From the NCBI GenBank assembly GCA_000328365.1, contig KB305766.1:512130-576129 (forward strand): 64,000 bases of DNA. The letters run 5' to 3'. The DNA is from Capitella teleta (taxonomy: Eukaryota > Annelida > Polychaeta > Capitellidae). Made by a program: the position numbers and the translations under genes. This document shows, in pieces, positions 24,201-36,450 of this stretch. Position 1 is the stretch's first letter. The number at the start of each line of letters is the position of its first letter. The notes beneath the pieces are model-generated. The model worked only from the letters and a program-made list of their open reading frames with translations, made no database searches and was not told the origin of the DNA.

Positions 24201-27200
24201 ATTGGGTTTCTCATAAATATTTGGGGTGATTGAGTGCAGAACTGCAGCGTAACATTCCATCTTATACGACATGAACAAAGCTGAAAAGGACGAAGAGAGC
24301 CAGAGGCATCGATTGGTTTGGCATTCGTCCAAGCCGATAACTCATCACATTCATCCCCCAACAAGAACCTCACTCCCTCACTTCAACCTTCTCTTCTTTC
24401 TTATGTGCTTCTGTCAGTCCACGGAAATCTTATAACTAGCTCATCGATCGGTAATCAAATTAATCATTAATGGTTGATGACTTTGCATTTACGAGGTGTC
24501 CTCGAGGGTTTCAGAACACTTGCTTCCCATTCGGTGAATTGTGCATATTTTGTGATACTGCGATTTTCGCAATTTGATATCGATGTTTTAAATGAGCTCT
24601 CGGTCAACATCCAAAGCAAGCATCGAGACACAAGATCAGTGGTTTATAAGAGTTACTTAGTACATAAATTAGCAAAGGATGTCAGTGGACCCCACCCGAC
24701 GGTGAGCGATGATGTGGGGATACTTCCGACCCTGAAAAGAGCGATAAAACAGGAGGCGGCGTCGCAAATAGAAGAACAATGGCGAGATCTCCATCGTCAA
24801 GAAAACAGCGTAAAACACAGATTTATGCAAGCGAGCATCTGTGCCCGAAACATCACCGCTTCTTCTGCTCCGATCAAAAGAAGCAAAGGCTCCGCGTGCA
24901 GTGAGCATCGGGGTTGCCATGCTTCAGCCCCGAACACCAGACCCTCTGTATAAACAACACTACCACGTGGTTGAAATTGAATCGGATGACGTAAGGGAAT
25001 AATCGTGCCACAACTATGTAGCCCTTCGCGTATAGGATTGTCTGTGATTCACGGAGCATTGGAATCAGGTTGAGCGATTTGCAAAGTTTGTAGTTACACG
25101 TACAGCGCATTAAAAAATTCCTGGAAGGGTTGTTGGTTGAATTTGATGAGATTAACAGATCTGTTTCGTTCTGGCAGTGACGTCATAGACCTCTTGCCGA
25201 AAAGTGGAAACCTGACTGGAATGGATATTCCATCGGCCCGAACCGGTGCTCTTTTCGTCTACAATGCTTTCCACAGCAGACAGCAATAGCCATAGTGGTC
25301 TATTTCTAGATTATTTTGTCCACGATAAAATCCAGTTCAAGACAACTTACTGCACCGCGCTACAATAACCTTAGCAGCCCTTTGAGTTAAGATCATCAGC
25401 AGATAAGTCCAAGACTGGGAAGTCAACTCAAGTTTCAAGAGAATTACACGAAGGGAACTCATCGCGCATTGGAAATGTACACACCTGACAGAACGAGTCC
25501 CCAACTGCTGCCATCATTCTTCTTCAACGTCACAACTGAAGTCGCCTTTGGTTCCTCGTCTACGAAAGAGAAAAGGAATTAATCAACGAATGAGCGACCA
25601 AAGAAGAGAGAGGGTGAAGGCCAAGAGCATTCAGACGAATGTTGACCAATATAAGCCCATAATTGTTTTGGCCGGAATGTTTAATTGTTTATGTTTGTGG
25701 AATTGTGGTATGCACATGTTTATGGGGTAATGTTGATATTACGTAATGCTCTTGGGGAATAAATATACTCGCGTGGTTTGTACCGAAAGGGAGTGCTTAC
25801 CCGTGAAGCTTCGTCGCCGGGATGACGAGGGGGTGGAGTTGGATCCGTCGGCTACATCCCGAGAGTCCAATGGATAATCTCCTTCCTCTGTGAATAGAAA
25901 GGAAAGGATAAGTTAAGATAAGGTTTGTTTAATGCATCTTACGACCTAATTGCAGAATTTCAACTGAGAACCAAATACTTCTGGAAACGAAAACTAAAAC
26001 AAACACGGAACGCTAAAATTCTCGGAATGACTTCCAATCCAAAGGGCAGTCAAACTGAATTGTGAAACAATCTACTACAGAGCATTCTATTGACTTTTAT
26101 TACAGAATACTTAGTACTCAATGTAAGTGTTGACTATGTGTATTGGATGAACTTTGACCTGACATGAACGAGACATAAGAAGCCTTAGCTGAAGCCATAC
26201 CCAGTATGCCATTGGCCAGCTAGCGTTCACTGTGAAAACCATGTGACAACCATGTGACAACCATGTGACAACAATGTGCATGATGACCACTAAGAGACTT
26301 TACTGAGCTCTAATCAGACAGAGAGTCGCCAAAAATGATGGTTTGTAAAAGAAAGATCTGAGAAGAGGTTTAAAATTTCTTGACAGCTTGAATTAATGAA
26401 ACTTTGCTATTTATACACAAGACACTTATAATTTTTTATAATTTTTTTATTCTGCTTGTGAATTAGTTGTATAACTATGCAGTCTGCATGTCTTGAAAAA
26501 TGAAGAAAATTACAGAAGTTCCATTTGCCTCGACCCAATATATAGGAATGCACGGATTTCCGGGGTAAATCCGTACCGTTTTTCGGGAATCCAATATCCA
26601 ATACCCGATATTTTCTAACAATCCCGCATCCCTATACCTGCCAATGGCCAAAACAAAGACATGATTCATTTCTTGCATTCTCTGCCCGAGGGGTTTTACG
26701 ACCAAAGAAACCCGACGAGAACAAGGAAGGCACAAAGATCAAGTCTGCACTTTCAACATCAGCCTCAGCTCGACCTAAAAAGCGGATCGACGGAACAGAT
26801 GAGGATTCGAAATAAAGAACCTTTTGCATTATTATAGATAACTAATCATCTGTGTGCTCCACTTATAAGTTATAAGCAGTTAAACTACGATTCCATTCAT
26901 GATATCATGCACCAACCTTGGCCTCTCGTCACTCTCCTATGTTTCTCAGTATTCCACATAGCAGCGCTGAACGGGAAGGCATTTGCTCTCAACAATAGCT
27001 TCACTCAACGCGAAATGCTAACCTACTCTAAAACCTACTCGACGTAGCTCAGCCGACTTTACAGCCACAGAGCCAGCTTCTAATTACCTGCAACAGGGTC
27101 GTACGCGGAGTGAAACGACATGAGGGAGGTAGGGATGGGATTAAAGGGTGGGTGCAACATACGTTCGCCAAGATTGAGGTAGATCTACAGGTCTGGATGA

Positions 27201-29863
27201 TTGGCGGAACAGGATGAGATTTGAGTCTGAGATCGACAGGGTTCTGTATGCGTTGAAATCAGAGATTTAGTGAGATGGCCAAACACGAGGAGCACATCGT
27301 GTAATCAAAGCGATAGACCAAGATAAAACAAATAATATGAGATCAGAGGTAAGTATTTTGCAGCAGAATTCGTGCAGCCACGAAGCGGTAAATATGCAGA
27401 CAGCAGAAAGATTTGATGAATCGTATGATAAGAAAAAAGGAAAGACACTTGTTCTATCTCCAGAGGTGTGAGAGAAGGAAGGATGAAGACGCCTGATGAA
27501 GTCTGACAGATATGGCCAATGAATCACCTAAATGTATGACACAGTCGGATGTTTAAATTCCTGAAACTGCGTTGCGCGGACGCTTCAATTGCCACGAAGG
27601 GTAAACGAATAAATCGTTTGGAATTAAGGGTGATGGATGGACAACCGACAACTTCAACAGATCAGGCTCCACGGGGAGGAGAACCAAATGCCGACCCCTG
27701 TTGCCAGACATGAGTGATAATAGGGAAAAGTAGCAATAGCAACAGACCTGCTTCATGGAAGGAATCCGCCAAGCACCAGATCTGGGTCAGGTCATTTTCG
27801 TTCCAGGTCACGGATTTCCTAAACATTCTTCTTTCTTCACGATATCCACTAGTATACAAAAGACCCCACCCCTTCCCCCAAATAGAGAACCAGATTCACA
27901 GAAACTGAACAATATAGTCCACGAAAGTAAAACGCGGAACAAGAATCTCCGCGAGAGATAAGAAAGTCATCACTGACAAATTGGGTTCTAGCTCGATTCT
28001 ACGTTCTGATAGAAAAAATCTATAGCAGCTGATGAAAAGAGAAAAGTGTATGTGCTGCTTGGTATATTCCTAGGCAGCAGCGTTCATGATTTGCTGGTAG
28101 GGTAGGTACATCAGCCTGAGGGAGGAGGAAATGTCAACAAATGCAAACCGCCAGCTGAGGTCTGTGAGGCGGCATGGGCCAAATGATAGCAGAACGGCGG
28201 CCAGCTTTGGATGATGGACGAACGGTTTCAGTTGAATGGCGTACACCAGGCGGGTACCCTCAGGCTGCGTGCTGAAATTCCAGTAGCTCATGCATGTTGT
28301 CCAGGTGGTGGGGGCTTAATTGGTCCATTCATGAGCTTATGATATAGGATCAACTCATTTGCATGCATTGTGTCTTAGTGATTAGTGAATGGTGGTCAGT
28401 TGGAGAAGTATGCTAAAACTCTGATGTGATCTCTGTTTATGTAATGTGCTTCCTTGATCTCTGTCAGATATTTCAACACTGAATTGCAAGACTATAGCTA
28501 TACGGTGAATTCCATCATTGTAATTCGTATTGATGGGCAAAGCATGTGAGCACTGAGCAGGGTTCGATTCTACGGCTCCCCCTTGCGACAAACTTGGGTA
28601 ATTAGAACAGTAGAACAGCCTCGACCGGGGTTTTTGTCGGATCTTATCGATACCAGATTCCGTCATGTGAACTACCAAAGACGGCAGATTTCCGAGCGTA
28701 AACTCTTTAGGCCCTTGAATCTATCACAGCAGGAATATTCGCATAATTACGCACACAGAATACTGCATAATATAAAGTGAGTCAAAGTACAACCAGTTAT
28801 GTTTTTCCTAATAGGAAGCGATGCTTGTTATGGTTTTAAAGAGTTATAATTCCACAATCCTGCATATTATAGTAGGCTTGAATTAGTTATTATGAAATTG
28901 GTTAATGCATTGATACGAGAAACACATTATATAAGGCAAAAGTTTCTATGTATTTCTATTTATATATTTTTCGATTCGGAAAACCAATAAAAGAAGAAAA
29001 AAAATGTTTATTTGTATAGTTATTTTTTATTATTATTATTACGTTTTAAAGCATCGAGTGCTTACCTATTCACGACAATGTCTTTATAGTTCTTAGAATG
29101 TCTATGACCCTATGCACGATTGAATGTTTATATATATTATTTATTTATTGTTTTATCATGTATGTTTTATTATGATACGCGTTATGCCCGTTAAATTAAA
29201 TAATAATGTTCTACCTATGCATCTGAAGATTGACGCGTCAACCGAATACCAACGTTGATGCAACATCGACGTCAACAGTAAATTTCTACCAAGCTGAAAT
29301 GCTGGAAGGGATTGTGACAGTCTGGGAGAAAATAAAGTGATAAATAAGAACGCCATACACTGTCAAAGAGGTCAATTTTGACTGCAGAGGCTTAAAAACG
29401 CATCAGATAGCCTGGGAAGGCCTCAACGGTTCTTGCTACGTTTTTGACGACCCTTATATTGTACAACCAGGTTTTTGTTCGAGAAGATTCGCCATCCATT
29501 GCTATTCATATTGCACGACTTTTGACTGTAAGCACCGCTTATATACTGGAAGTTTATTCGTGCCTTTCATATGAATAGCAATCCTTCACACGTGTTTGAT
29601 ATTCGATCAACGAACAATCAAAGCATTTCCAGATGACAATTAGACAATATTACTGAATTGAACAACCAGAAATATTAAATGTATTCATTGTTCTCTGCTA
29701 GCACAGTGCACGAAAGATTCCTCTCACGCTGCACGACTTACAACACAGTCATAACAAACGCCGTACACCTGTATACTGCCATGTTTTTGCAGAAGGTACG
29801 TGTATACATACCGAAGAACTCGTCTTCAATGTAAACGGCTCTTCTTCTCCCAGCACAAAACAT
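15890..29863 (-). CDS. GRIP: Glutamate receptor-interacting protein orthologue, seven PDZ domains
   Basis: A scaffold that clusters membrane receptors and motor cargo through PDZ domains. I modelled 21 coding exons, all in continuous phase: 29812-29863, 25801-25887, 25485-25559, 22915-22978, 22582-22727, 22370-22532, 19821-19966, 19614-19764, 19411-19559, 19152-19358, 18566-18776, 18374-18513, 18240-18317, 18110-18179, 17905-18050, 17708-17852, 17511-17656, 17406-17437, 17197-17302, 16208-16983, 15890-16156. The product is 1118 aa (human GRIP1 about 1128). Carboxylate-binding loops are visible for PDZ1 ([10 protein letters not shown]), PDZ2 ([10 protein letters not shown]), PDZ3 ([10 protein letters not shown]), PDZ4 ([10 protein letters not shown]), PDZ5 (AGLGITIS), PDZ6 ([10 protein letters not shown]) and PDZ7 ([10 protein letters not shown], about 970-1057). 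The 6-7 linker keeps [12 protein letters not shown] as in vertebrates. Domain order and phase make the body near certain. The first exon (MFCAGRRR) is less sure; its Cys3 beside basic residues could be palmitoylated. Confidence 0.92.
20041..20102 (-). mobile_element. SINE tail fragment in GRIP intron
   Basis: GGGGTTTTACGGCTCCACCC and GATACGGGCGCCAG match the 3' half of the tRNA-derived SINEs at 51283-51562 and 56398-56678, including the flanking TGAGTGAGTGA tail. The tRNA head is missing. It lies in the intron between the exons at 19821-19966 and 22370-22532. Confidence 0.75.
20110..22369. other. GRIP intron, no separate gene
   Basis: Besides the SINE scrap, this 2.4-kb intron holds an AT-rich block with (AAAT)n and a poly-T run. 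Nothing else is recognisable; the short frames at 20483-20743 and elsewhere have no domain. Confidence 0.6.
21030..21280. repeat. (AAAT)n / AT-rich low-complexity block
   Basis: TTTATTTA and TTAATTAA words pass into about twenty AAAT units (about 21139-21217), flanked by poly-A near 21038 and poly-T at 21258-21280. Confidence 0.9.
22979..25484. other. GRIP intron, no separate gene
   Basis: This intron splits PDZ1 after Ser-Gly of the binding loop. It has a 159-codon plus-strand frame (24474-24953) without any recognisable motif, which I do not call. Confidence 0.6.
26238..26278. repeat. 11-bp tandem repeat
   Basis: AACCATGTGAC is repeated about four times in direct orientation within the long first GRIP intron. 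It is short and slightly diverged at the last unit. Confidence 0.8.
28075..28317 (-). pseudogene. Orphan coding-like block inside GRIP intron 1
   Basis: About 80 codons on the minus strand read with protein-like composition: [20 protein letters not shown] near 28290, [18 protein letters not shown] in the middle, and [19 protein letters not shown] before a TAG. GC content is higher than in the flanks. A possible acceptor AG lies just upstream at about 28316. I do not recognise the family. It could be an alternative terminal exon, a retrocopied fragment, or a piece of an unrecognised element. Confidence 0.3.
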
Positions 29864-31969
29864 CGTTCACGTCGAGAAAAATTCCAAGAACCAAACAGAA
29901 GAAATGTCCACGGAAGGTGATTAAATCCAGGGTTATATCCAACTATTTATCTAGGGACGCACGGGATTCTTCAATCACACGCCTGCCCTTCTCCGCGGGT
30001 CACCACATTCCGTTCCGGTCAAGTGATCCGCCGTGAATACAAATCCGGGTTTAAGCTAGTCCTCAAAACAAACGAGATATGCCAAATGGAAGAGTGGAAT
30101 GGCCGAAACGAGGGTCGGTTGCTGCTTAGCGCAAACTGACGTCCTGAGCTTGCTATTGCCGGATTGGAGCGCAATGCTTTCAGCTGTAAACATGCGGCGG
30201 GGTTGGGTTGTTTTTTTCTGTGTGTTTTAGCGCGGAAGGGGTGATAAAAGTTAATTGAATTGCTTATGCTATTGCGGCGTTTGATTTGATCTTCCGATAT
30301 ATTCCACTAATGTGTAACCGGAAATAATTTCATTCAACGACAACTTTATACTCATGCATGCTCTGGAAAATAATGAATGAATGATATAATTATATATGCA
30401 ACATACCTACAAATAAGCAGGGGTATTTAAGGTGCATTAAGGGTCTCTTATTATATATAACATAGCCAGCTCCTACATAATGCACAACCAATAGCAAATG
30501 CGTACACCAATTAGATTTACGCTGAAGTATATTGTACACGTGTACAACATGTATAGGCCACGTACTAATAACACAGGATACTCGCGGAAGAATATTCCAG
30601 CAACCGAGTCAAGGTTACCTGCAGCAGCTATATATCAGTAGCCAGCTGTTAGTCTGTTGTTGCTAATTCTTACAAGCTGCAGTTTAGGTCACGCGCTTCA
30701 GCCAAGGAGTTGTTCGCGTGCATTTACCCGAGCGGTTGAAGACGTTATGATTATTGCATTGAGTGGACTACGTTATGATAGACTGAAAGACAATAGCGTG
30801 ATCAATTGATCAGAGAAGCAGGCGCCTTCAATGCTACAAGGCTATCTACAGATACCGCGCATCATAGCGTTTATTCTTATCGTGAAGATTGGAACGTTTG
30901 TTTGTGTGCACACTGCAATAGAGGCGTTCAACCTGCAAAAAATGATTGTTTATAATTACATGTATCCACTTTCACTATTTCGGCAAAGCCATGCCGTCAT
31001 TTTAATAAGTAATTAACTTAACTATATAGAGTTAATTATGGTCAGAAATCCTCAAATAATTATTCAGTTTAGCACATTGATCCAATGTTCTGTTAACAGA
31101 GATCTCTTTCCAGCTTGCTGGGTTTGAAGAAAGGTCAAATAAAACGTGATTAAAACTTAATCATATCTATAATCTACTGTTGACGCGAGTCTAAATAGGA
31201 GAACGGCTGATTGAAGTAACGCCAGCACCATAGGCAACCATGCTATTAGCAATGAACATTAGCCAAGAAAGTTTCACTCACTTAAAATTAATGAACAATG
31301 CACATGTGGTTTTGCTTATTGGGTATAATAATACAATGGCGAAATAAATTATTTCAATTCATGTAAAAATTGCCGCAACTAAAGGAAAAGTTATGCTTCA
31401 TGTAGCTCCATTCGATGCGTATAACATTTAAGCGTTGTTATGCCAACAACAAGTGCTTCGCAGCTGACAACCAATGAGAACCAAGTATTGCACCATTCGC
31501 CAGGCTCCTGACTCACTCCACGATTAACCTTTCACCTCTTGTGTGAGTAAGTTCAAAGGCTGCGTACATGGCACCTGCGCTCTCTCCGCTGTTACGCTCC
31601 ATTGCCAGCCGATCAGACAAACACCTGTGGCCACTCAAGAACCTCTGCTCCTCCAAGTCCGTCATTGACCTTTGACCACATGAAGACCAGCAGACGTCAC
31701 TTCACGAAAGAGAAACCTACACCTGGCTCTTCCAGATGCGAGGAATCGAGATGGAACAGCGGTGAGGAAGATCGATTTAAACCCCTCCGCTTGCTTTGAT
31801 TGATCGACTGAAGTTAGTGTAATAGCTACCTGTTCTCAAGGTTGCTTAGAATACCGAGCGATACGCGAAATCTGGTCCTGGATATGGGGGGACCCTGCCA
31901 ATAGTGCATGAACCATATTTAGGTTACATCACTGTCATTGTTTAATATGGGCGCCTGACCCAGGGACCC

Positions 31970-32160
<191 letters not shown>

Positions 32161-34365
32161 GAGAAACATAAAAGGTGGACAAGGTAGAAAGAGGAGGAAA
32201 AGATGATACATACGGGTATCGTTGGCGGGTTACCTAAGTAAATCAGCTCAGTTTACAATTAAATCATTCCTCAATGTGAATCAAATGTTCAATTATGAAT
32301 TTTGGCAGCCTTATGCAATGCAGGCGTATCTTACATAAAGCTTCTGTGATCACTTTCCAATCATCGAAGCAGCGTGATACACTTGCCATTACGCATTGTA
32401 AGTCTGCCAAAATGGAGACTAATCAGGCTGAGGGTAATATTGACCTCACGTACCCTCAACCCTCCTAAATACGCCTGAATGCAAAAAGTGACTCCAGGTT
32501 GCCGATCCCAATCATCCAATACTATGTAAATGGCTTTAATCAGTTCACAAATGTTTAACATTCTCACTTGGGGGGTGGGGAGGGGTATATTTTATGCACA
32601 ATGTACAATTGTGCGTACTGAAGTTAAAATATATACCTCCATATACAATTCAACATCGGCCAGATGCAATGCTGAATTACACAAATATTGCATACAATAG
32701 TGATATTATGCAACGAAGCATATTGCTTCACACTTCCAGGTGAGAGATAATTCAAAGGTTGCCATGGTTACGTGAAACAGAGGACGAATCTGCGTTTGAT
32801 TAAGGGAAATAGCAGAAGGAGAATGGATTCGGTTTGTAAACTCCGCTGGCAGCACAGTTGTTTCGTGACGTCAGTCAACCAGACATTCAACGTCAAATCT
32901 ACTGGATAAAGATGTTGTGAGCCTCCCACTAAGCGTTTCAACACCTTGCTGAAAGATGGAGGATGTTCATTGATGGTGTGAGGTAGTTGATAAAGAGTGT
33001 TGTTTGTTTTATGGCATGCAGCTAGGAAGAGAAATGAATATAAAAAAAAACATTCAGGAAGAGAGGTGTTAATGTCTTGATGGTGCTCACAATTTCCTAG
33101 GTTCCCAGATATAAAATGTAATGCGTTGAGATACATTATATTCAGGCAAAGATGTAGGGCAAAATTAATAATTGGAAGCTTTACCATGGCTCATATCAAT
33201 TCGTATATGGAACTAGATAAAGGATCTTCACGTAATAAAATCCGAAGTAAACATTGGGATGAGGAGATTCACTTAGTGAAAATATGGGTGGTGATATGAA
33301 CCAGTCGATTATAGACCAATAAATAATCAATTAATTGATATATCTGCATAACAACACATGCAGCCATTATCTAGATCACGATTACTCAACAGATATTCAT
33401 CACCCTGGGATGCGTCCCTCTTATTGTGAAACTAAATTAAAACTTGTAATCGTACAAGTAGTTTGTGCATGATTAACCCACGGACAGGGTCATCGCTGAT
33501 TGGTCGATAGTCACATGTCGTGGGATAATGTTACATAAGATAAAATAAAGATCGCAATCATTTACTGAACCAATGAGTCCTACCATGCAGGACTCCCATC
33601 GAGAAGGCGCGTCGAAAACTCAACACTTTCTTGCGAACTTTGGCTCGCATGGAACCAACCCGTGACCTCATCCTGGTGCTCATTATGATGGACGAATCAC
33701 AAAGTATAATCCGGGTGAATTGTTAGTTAAGAAAGAACCACGGCTAATCCAACGTATCCATAATCTCAAAGACCGCTCTCGGTGGCTTCAAAGTCTCTGA
33801 CCATCTGGCAAACGGTTGATAATGAAGCTGACTAGCACTCGTTAGTAGAACGCTGCGTTCGCTTTTCGTGTTGAATTTCACTTATTTGTTGGCTGATCAT
33901 TTCTAATGATACACTCTCACTGGGGGTTCAAGTCACAGAGGTACACGGTAAAAGCATCCGGACACGTGGCGAGGTTTACTCCGGAAAGAAAACTGCAACA
34001 CGGTATCAACACTGTGATATTAATATCTCCCTCGCAGTTATTTTCTCCTCAACCTTCAGCCTGAAACTGTGCTCACTGGAAGACAGGTGGAGGAGCTGAG
34101 ATGCATGCTCATGCAGACAATCGAAACACGCGAGTTTGGCTGACCTCCTAGCCTGGTGTTTATACTCGAGACAGAAACACTATATTATAACCCCTTTTGA
34201 TATTCCCTTAAACGTGGATATATTTTTATTTGCGTCTGCTAGGATCACAATACCTGGTTTAGAAGCTGATCAAGGAGTAGAAGCCCATAAATATTTGGAC
34301 TTCAGTTTAGCTCTGAGGCTTATTGGCCGACTTGACCGATCGATTGATGAGAAACAGCGTAGACA

Positions 34366-34382
34366 GAGAGAGAGAGAGAGAA
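34366..34382. repeat. (GA)n microsatellite
   Basis: A short GA run of about eight units in otherwise unique sequence. Confidence 0.7.
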
Positions 34383-36171
34383 AAGGAAGGGAGGTTTAGG
34401 CGGGCTGACATTTCATGATTGATGTATAAGTAATGTATATAATTAAAATATCGCGACGCCCTTGCGTTGCATGCTACATTAGCGGTTGATCGTGCGGGTG
34501 ATTGACCTGAGATGTAAATCATCTGAATGAATTATACGCTCAGTTGGATATTCGGAGTCCCTAAGTGTGGGAGAAGCAAGGGTGCATTCCTACACTGTAG
34601 GGAGGTGTGGCAAAGGCGCCTCGAAGGCAAGCTGACATCAAAGAGATCTGGCAAAGATAAGCGAGCTTTTCATGATGCCAATCTACGTTCTATAAAACTG
34701 ATTCACTTGGCGAATTGCAGCAGAATTATAGAATCAGAAGAGTGTATACTACATACAAGCAAATAATATCAATGTTATATTCGTGAGCGTTGAACACACT
34801 TGGAAGATTTTATTTCATGGATTCAAATTTAAACTCAAGATCGAAAGCGAAACTACATCCATACGCGGTTTCCTTTGCGGATTTCGCGGGCAACCCTCGA
34901 AGCGTATTTATAATTACGTCATCAACATGCAGTTATATTTAGCGTCAATTTGGCCATCGGTCATTTGCAATTCGTTTGGCTTAAGCGTTGATGCCTCTCA
35001 CAAATCCCAACAATTTGCATCGACGGTCGGTCAGCAGAATAGCGATGTAATGCGGTTCTCAGCCAGATTTGAGAGATGGAATCGCTGTTCAACAGACAAC
35101 AGCTGCTGTTAGTAGAGATACATTTCACAACACAGTAAATACTTGACCACAAAGATCAGTAGTATCTAAAGAAACAGTATGTTAAAGTCGGAAAACATTG
35201 CCACCCACAGGAGCAACAGAAAATTCTTTATCACATTCATTGCTTATACCACACAGCCCACTGAGGCACCAGTAATCCACGGCTATATTATATATATATA
35301 TATTATTATATATATTATTATTGGTTATATTATAGACGTCTCGGTATGCGTATATACAATGTATTAAACACACACTGTATTCTCCGGTGCCTATACAGAT
35401 GATTCAGGTAACATAATTCTCCTGATTGGCAGGTAGATGGAGCTGCGAGGTAAGAATGCTTCAAGGGGGGTGAGTCAGAGCACTAGATTTGAATGATGTA
35501 ATTCATGGGAATGTTAACCTTTGGAGAATCGTATGCCGTGATAAAATCTAATATCTTATGCCCCTATATATCAGAACAGACCTGCGTTATATACACTATT
35601 ATACTGTACATCAGCAAACATATATATCAGCAGGATGAACGGCTATTCGTGCAATATATGACATGGACACTTGTCATATACCTTGTCATGTACCTGTACC
35701 AACCCGGAATGTAATAACCCATAATACGGGACTGTTTATCTTCCGACCCCTCCCTCTCCGCACCCTCGCTTCCTTCTTGGGCCGATTTACACTCTTTGAA
35801 ATATTTTTCCATCTTTCTTGACGAACTTCACCACCTGTGTGTAATATAAGAGGAAATCTGCATGCAATCAAGACGTTTTGTTGATTGCGATCCCCAAACA
35901 AACAGCCATTGGAACGAATTTCGCTGATAAGCAATTCGGTCGCGTCTCCTCGCATCCCCCCATCTCCCCCTTAAAATGAAGGGCTGGTGGAGATGCTTCC
36001 GATATATCGACTCCACCTGGAACCGCTGCATGTAATAAGATGGAAATCGCTCAGAAGAACAAGTGTGGATGCTCAGCAGAGTTGTGGGTTGTGGAGTGCA
36101 GTCTTTTGGGGTTGAAGGATATAGTGATGGACCCTTTGTTCAAGTCATAGAAATGGAATTCAGTAACGGTG

Positions 36172-36450
36172 GCACACACATCAGATTAATGGACACGAAA
36201 TCAACCTAAAGTGACACAGACATCATATTAATGGACACGAAATCCACCTTAAGTGACACACACATCAGATTAATGGACACGAAATCAACCTAAAGTGACA
36301 CAGACATCATATTAATGGACACGAAATCCACCTTAAGTGACACAGACATCAGATTAATGGACACGAAATCCACCTGAAGTGACAGACATCAGATTAATGG
36401 ACACAAAATCCACATTAAGTGACATGAACACCAGATTAATGGACAGCGAT
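36172..36450 (+). repeat. 42-bp tandem array with alternating unit types
   Basis: About 6.5 copies share the core ATTAATGGACACGAAATC and end in AAGTGACA. The first four copies alternate between a CAGAT/AACCTA type and a CATAT/CCACTTA type, so the ancestral duplication step was an 84-bp dimer. Later copies are more diverged and shorter (40 bp). Confidence 0.9.

Noticed and set aside
24474-24953. 159-codon plus-strand frame in a GRIP intron
   Set aside because: No motif, ordinary AT-rich composition and antisense to the host gene; length alone is not enough.
32768-33187. 139-codon minus-strand frame
   Set aside because: No recognisable domain, and isolated in gene-poor sequence.
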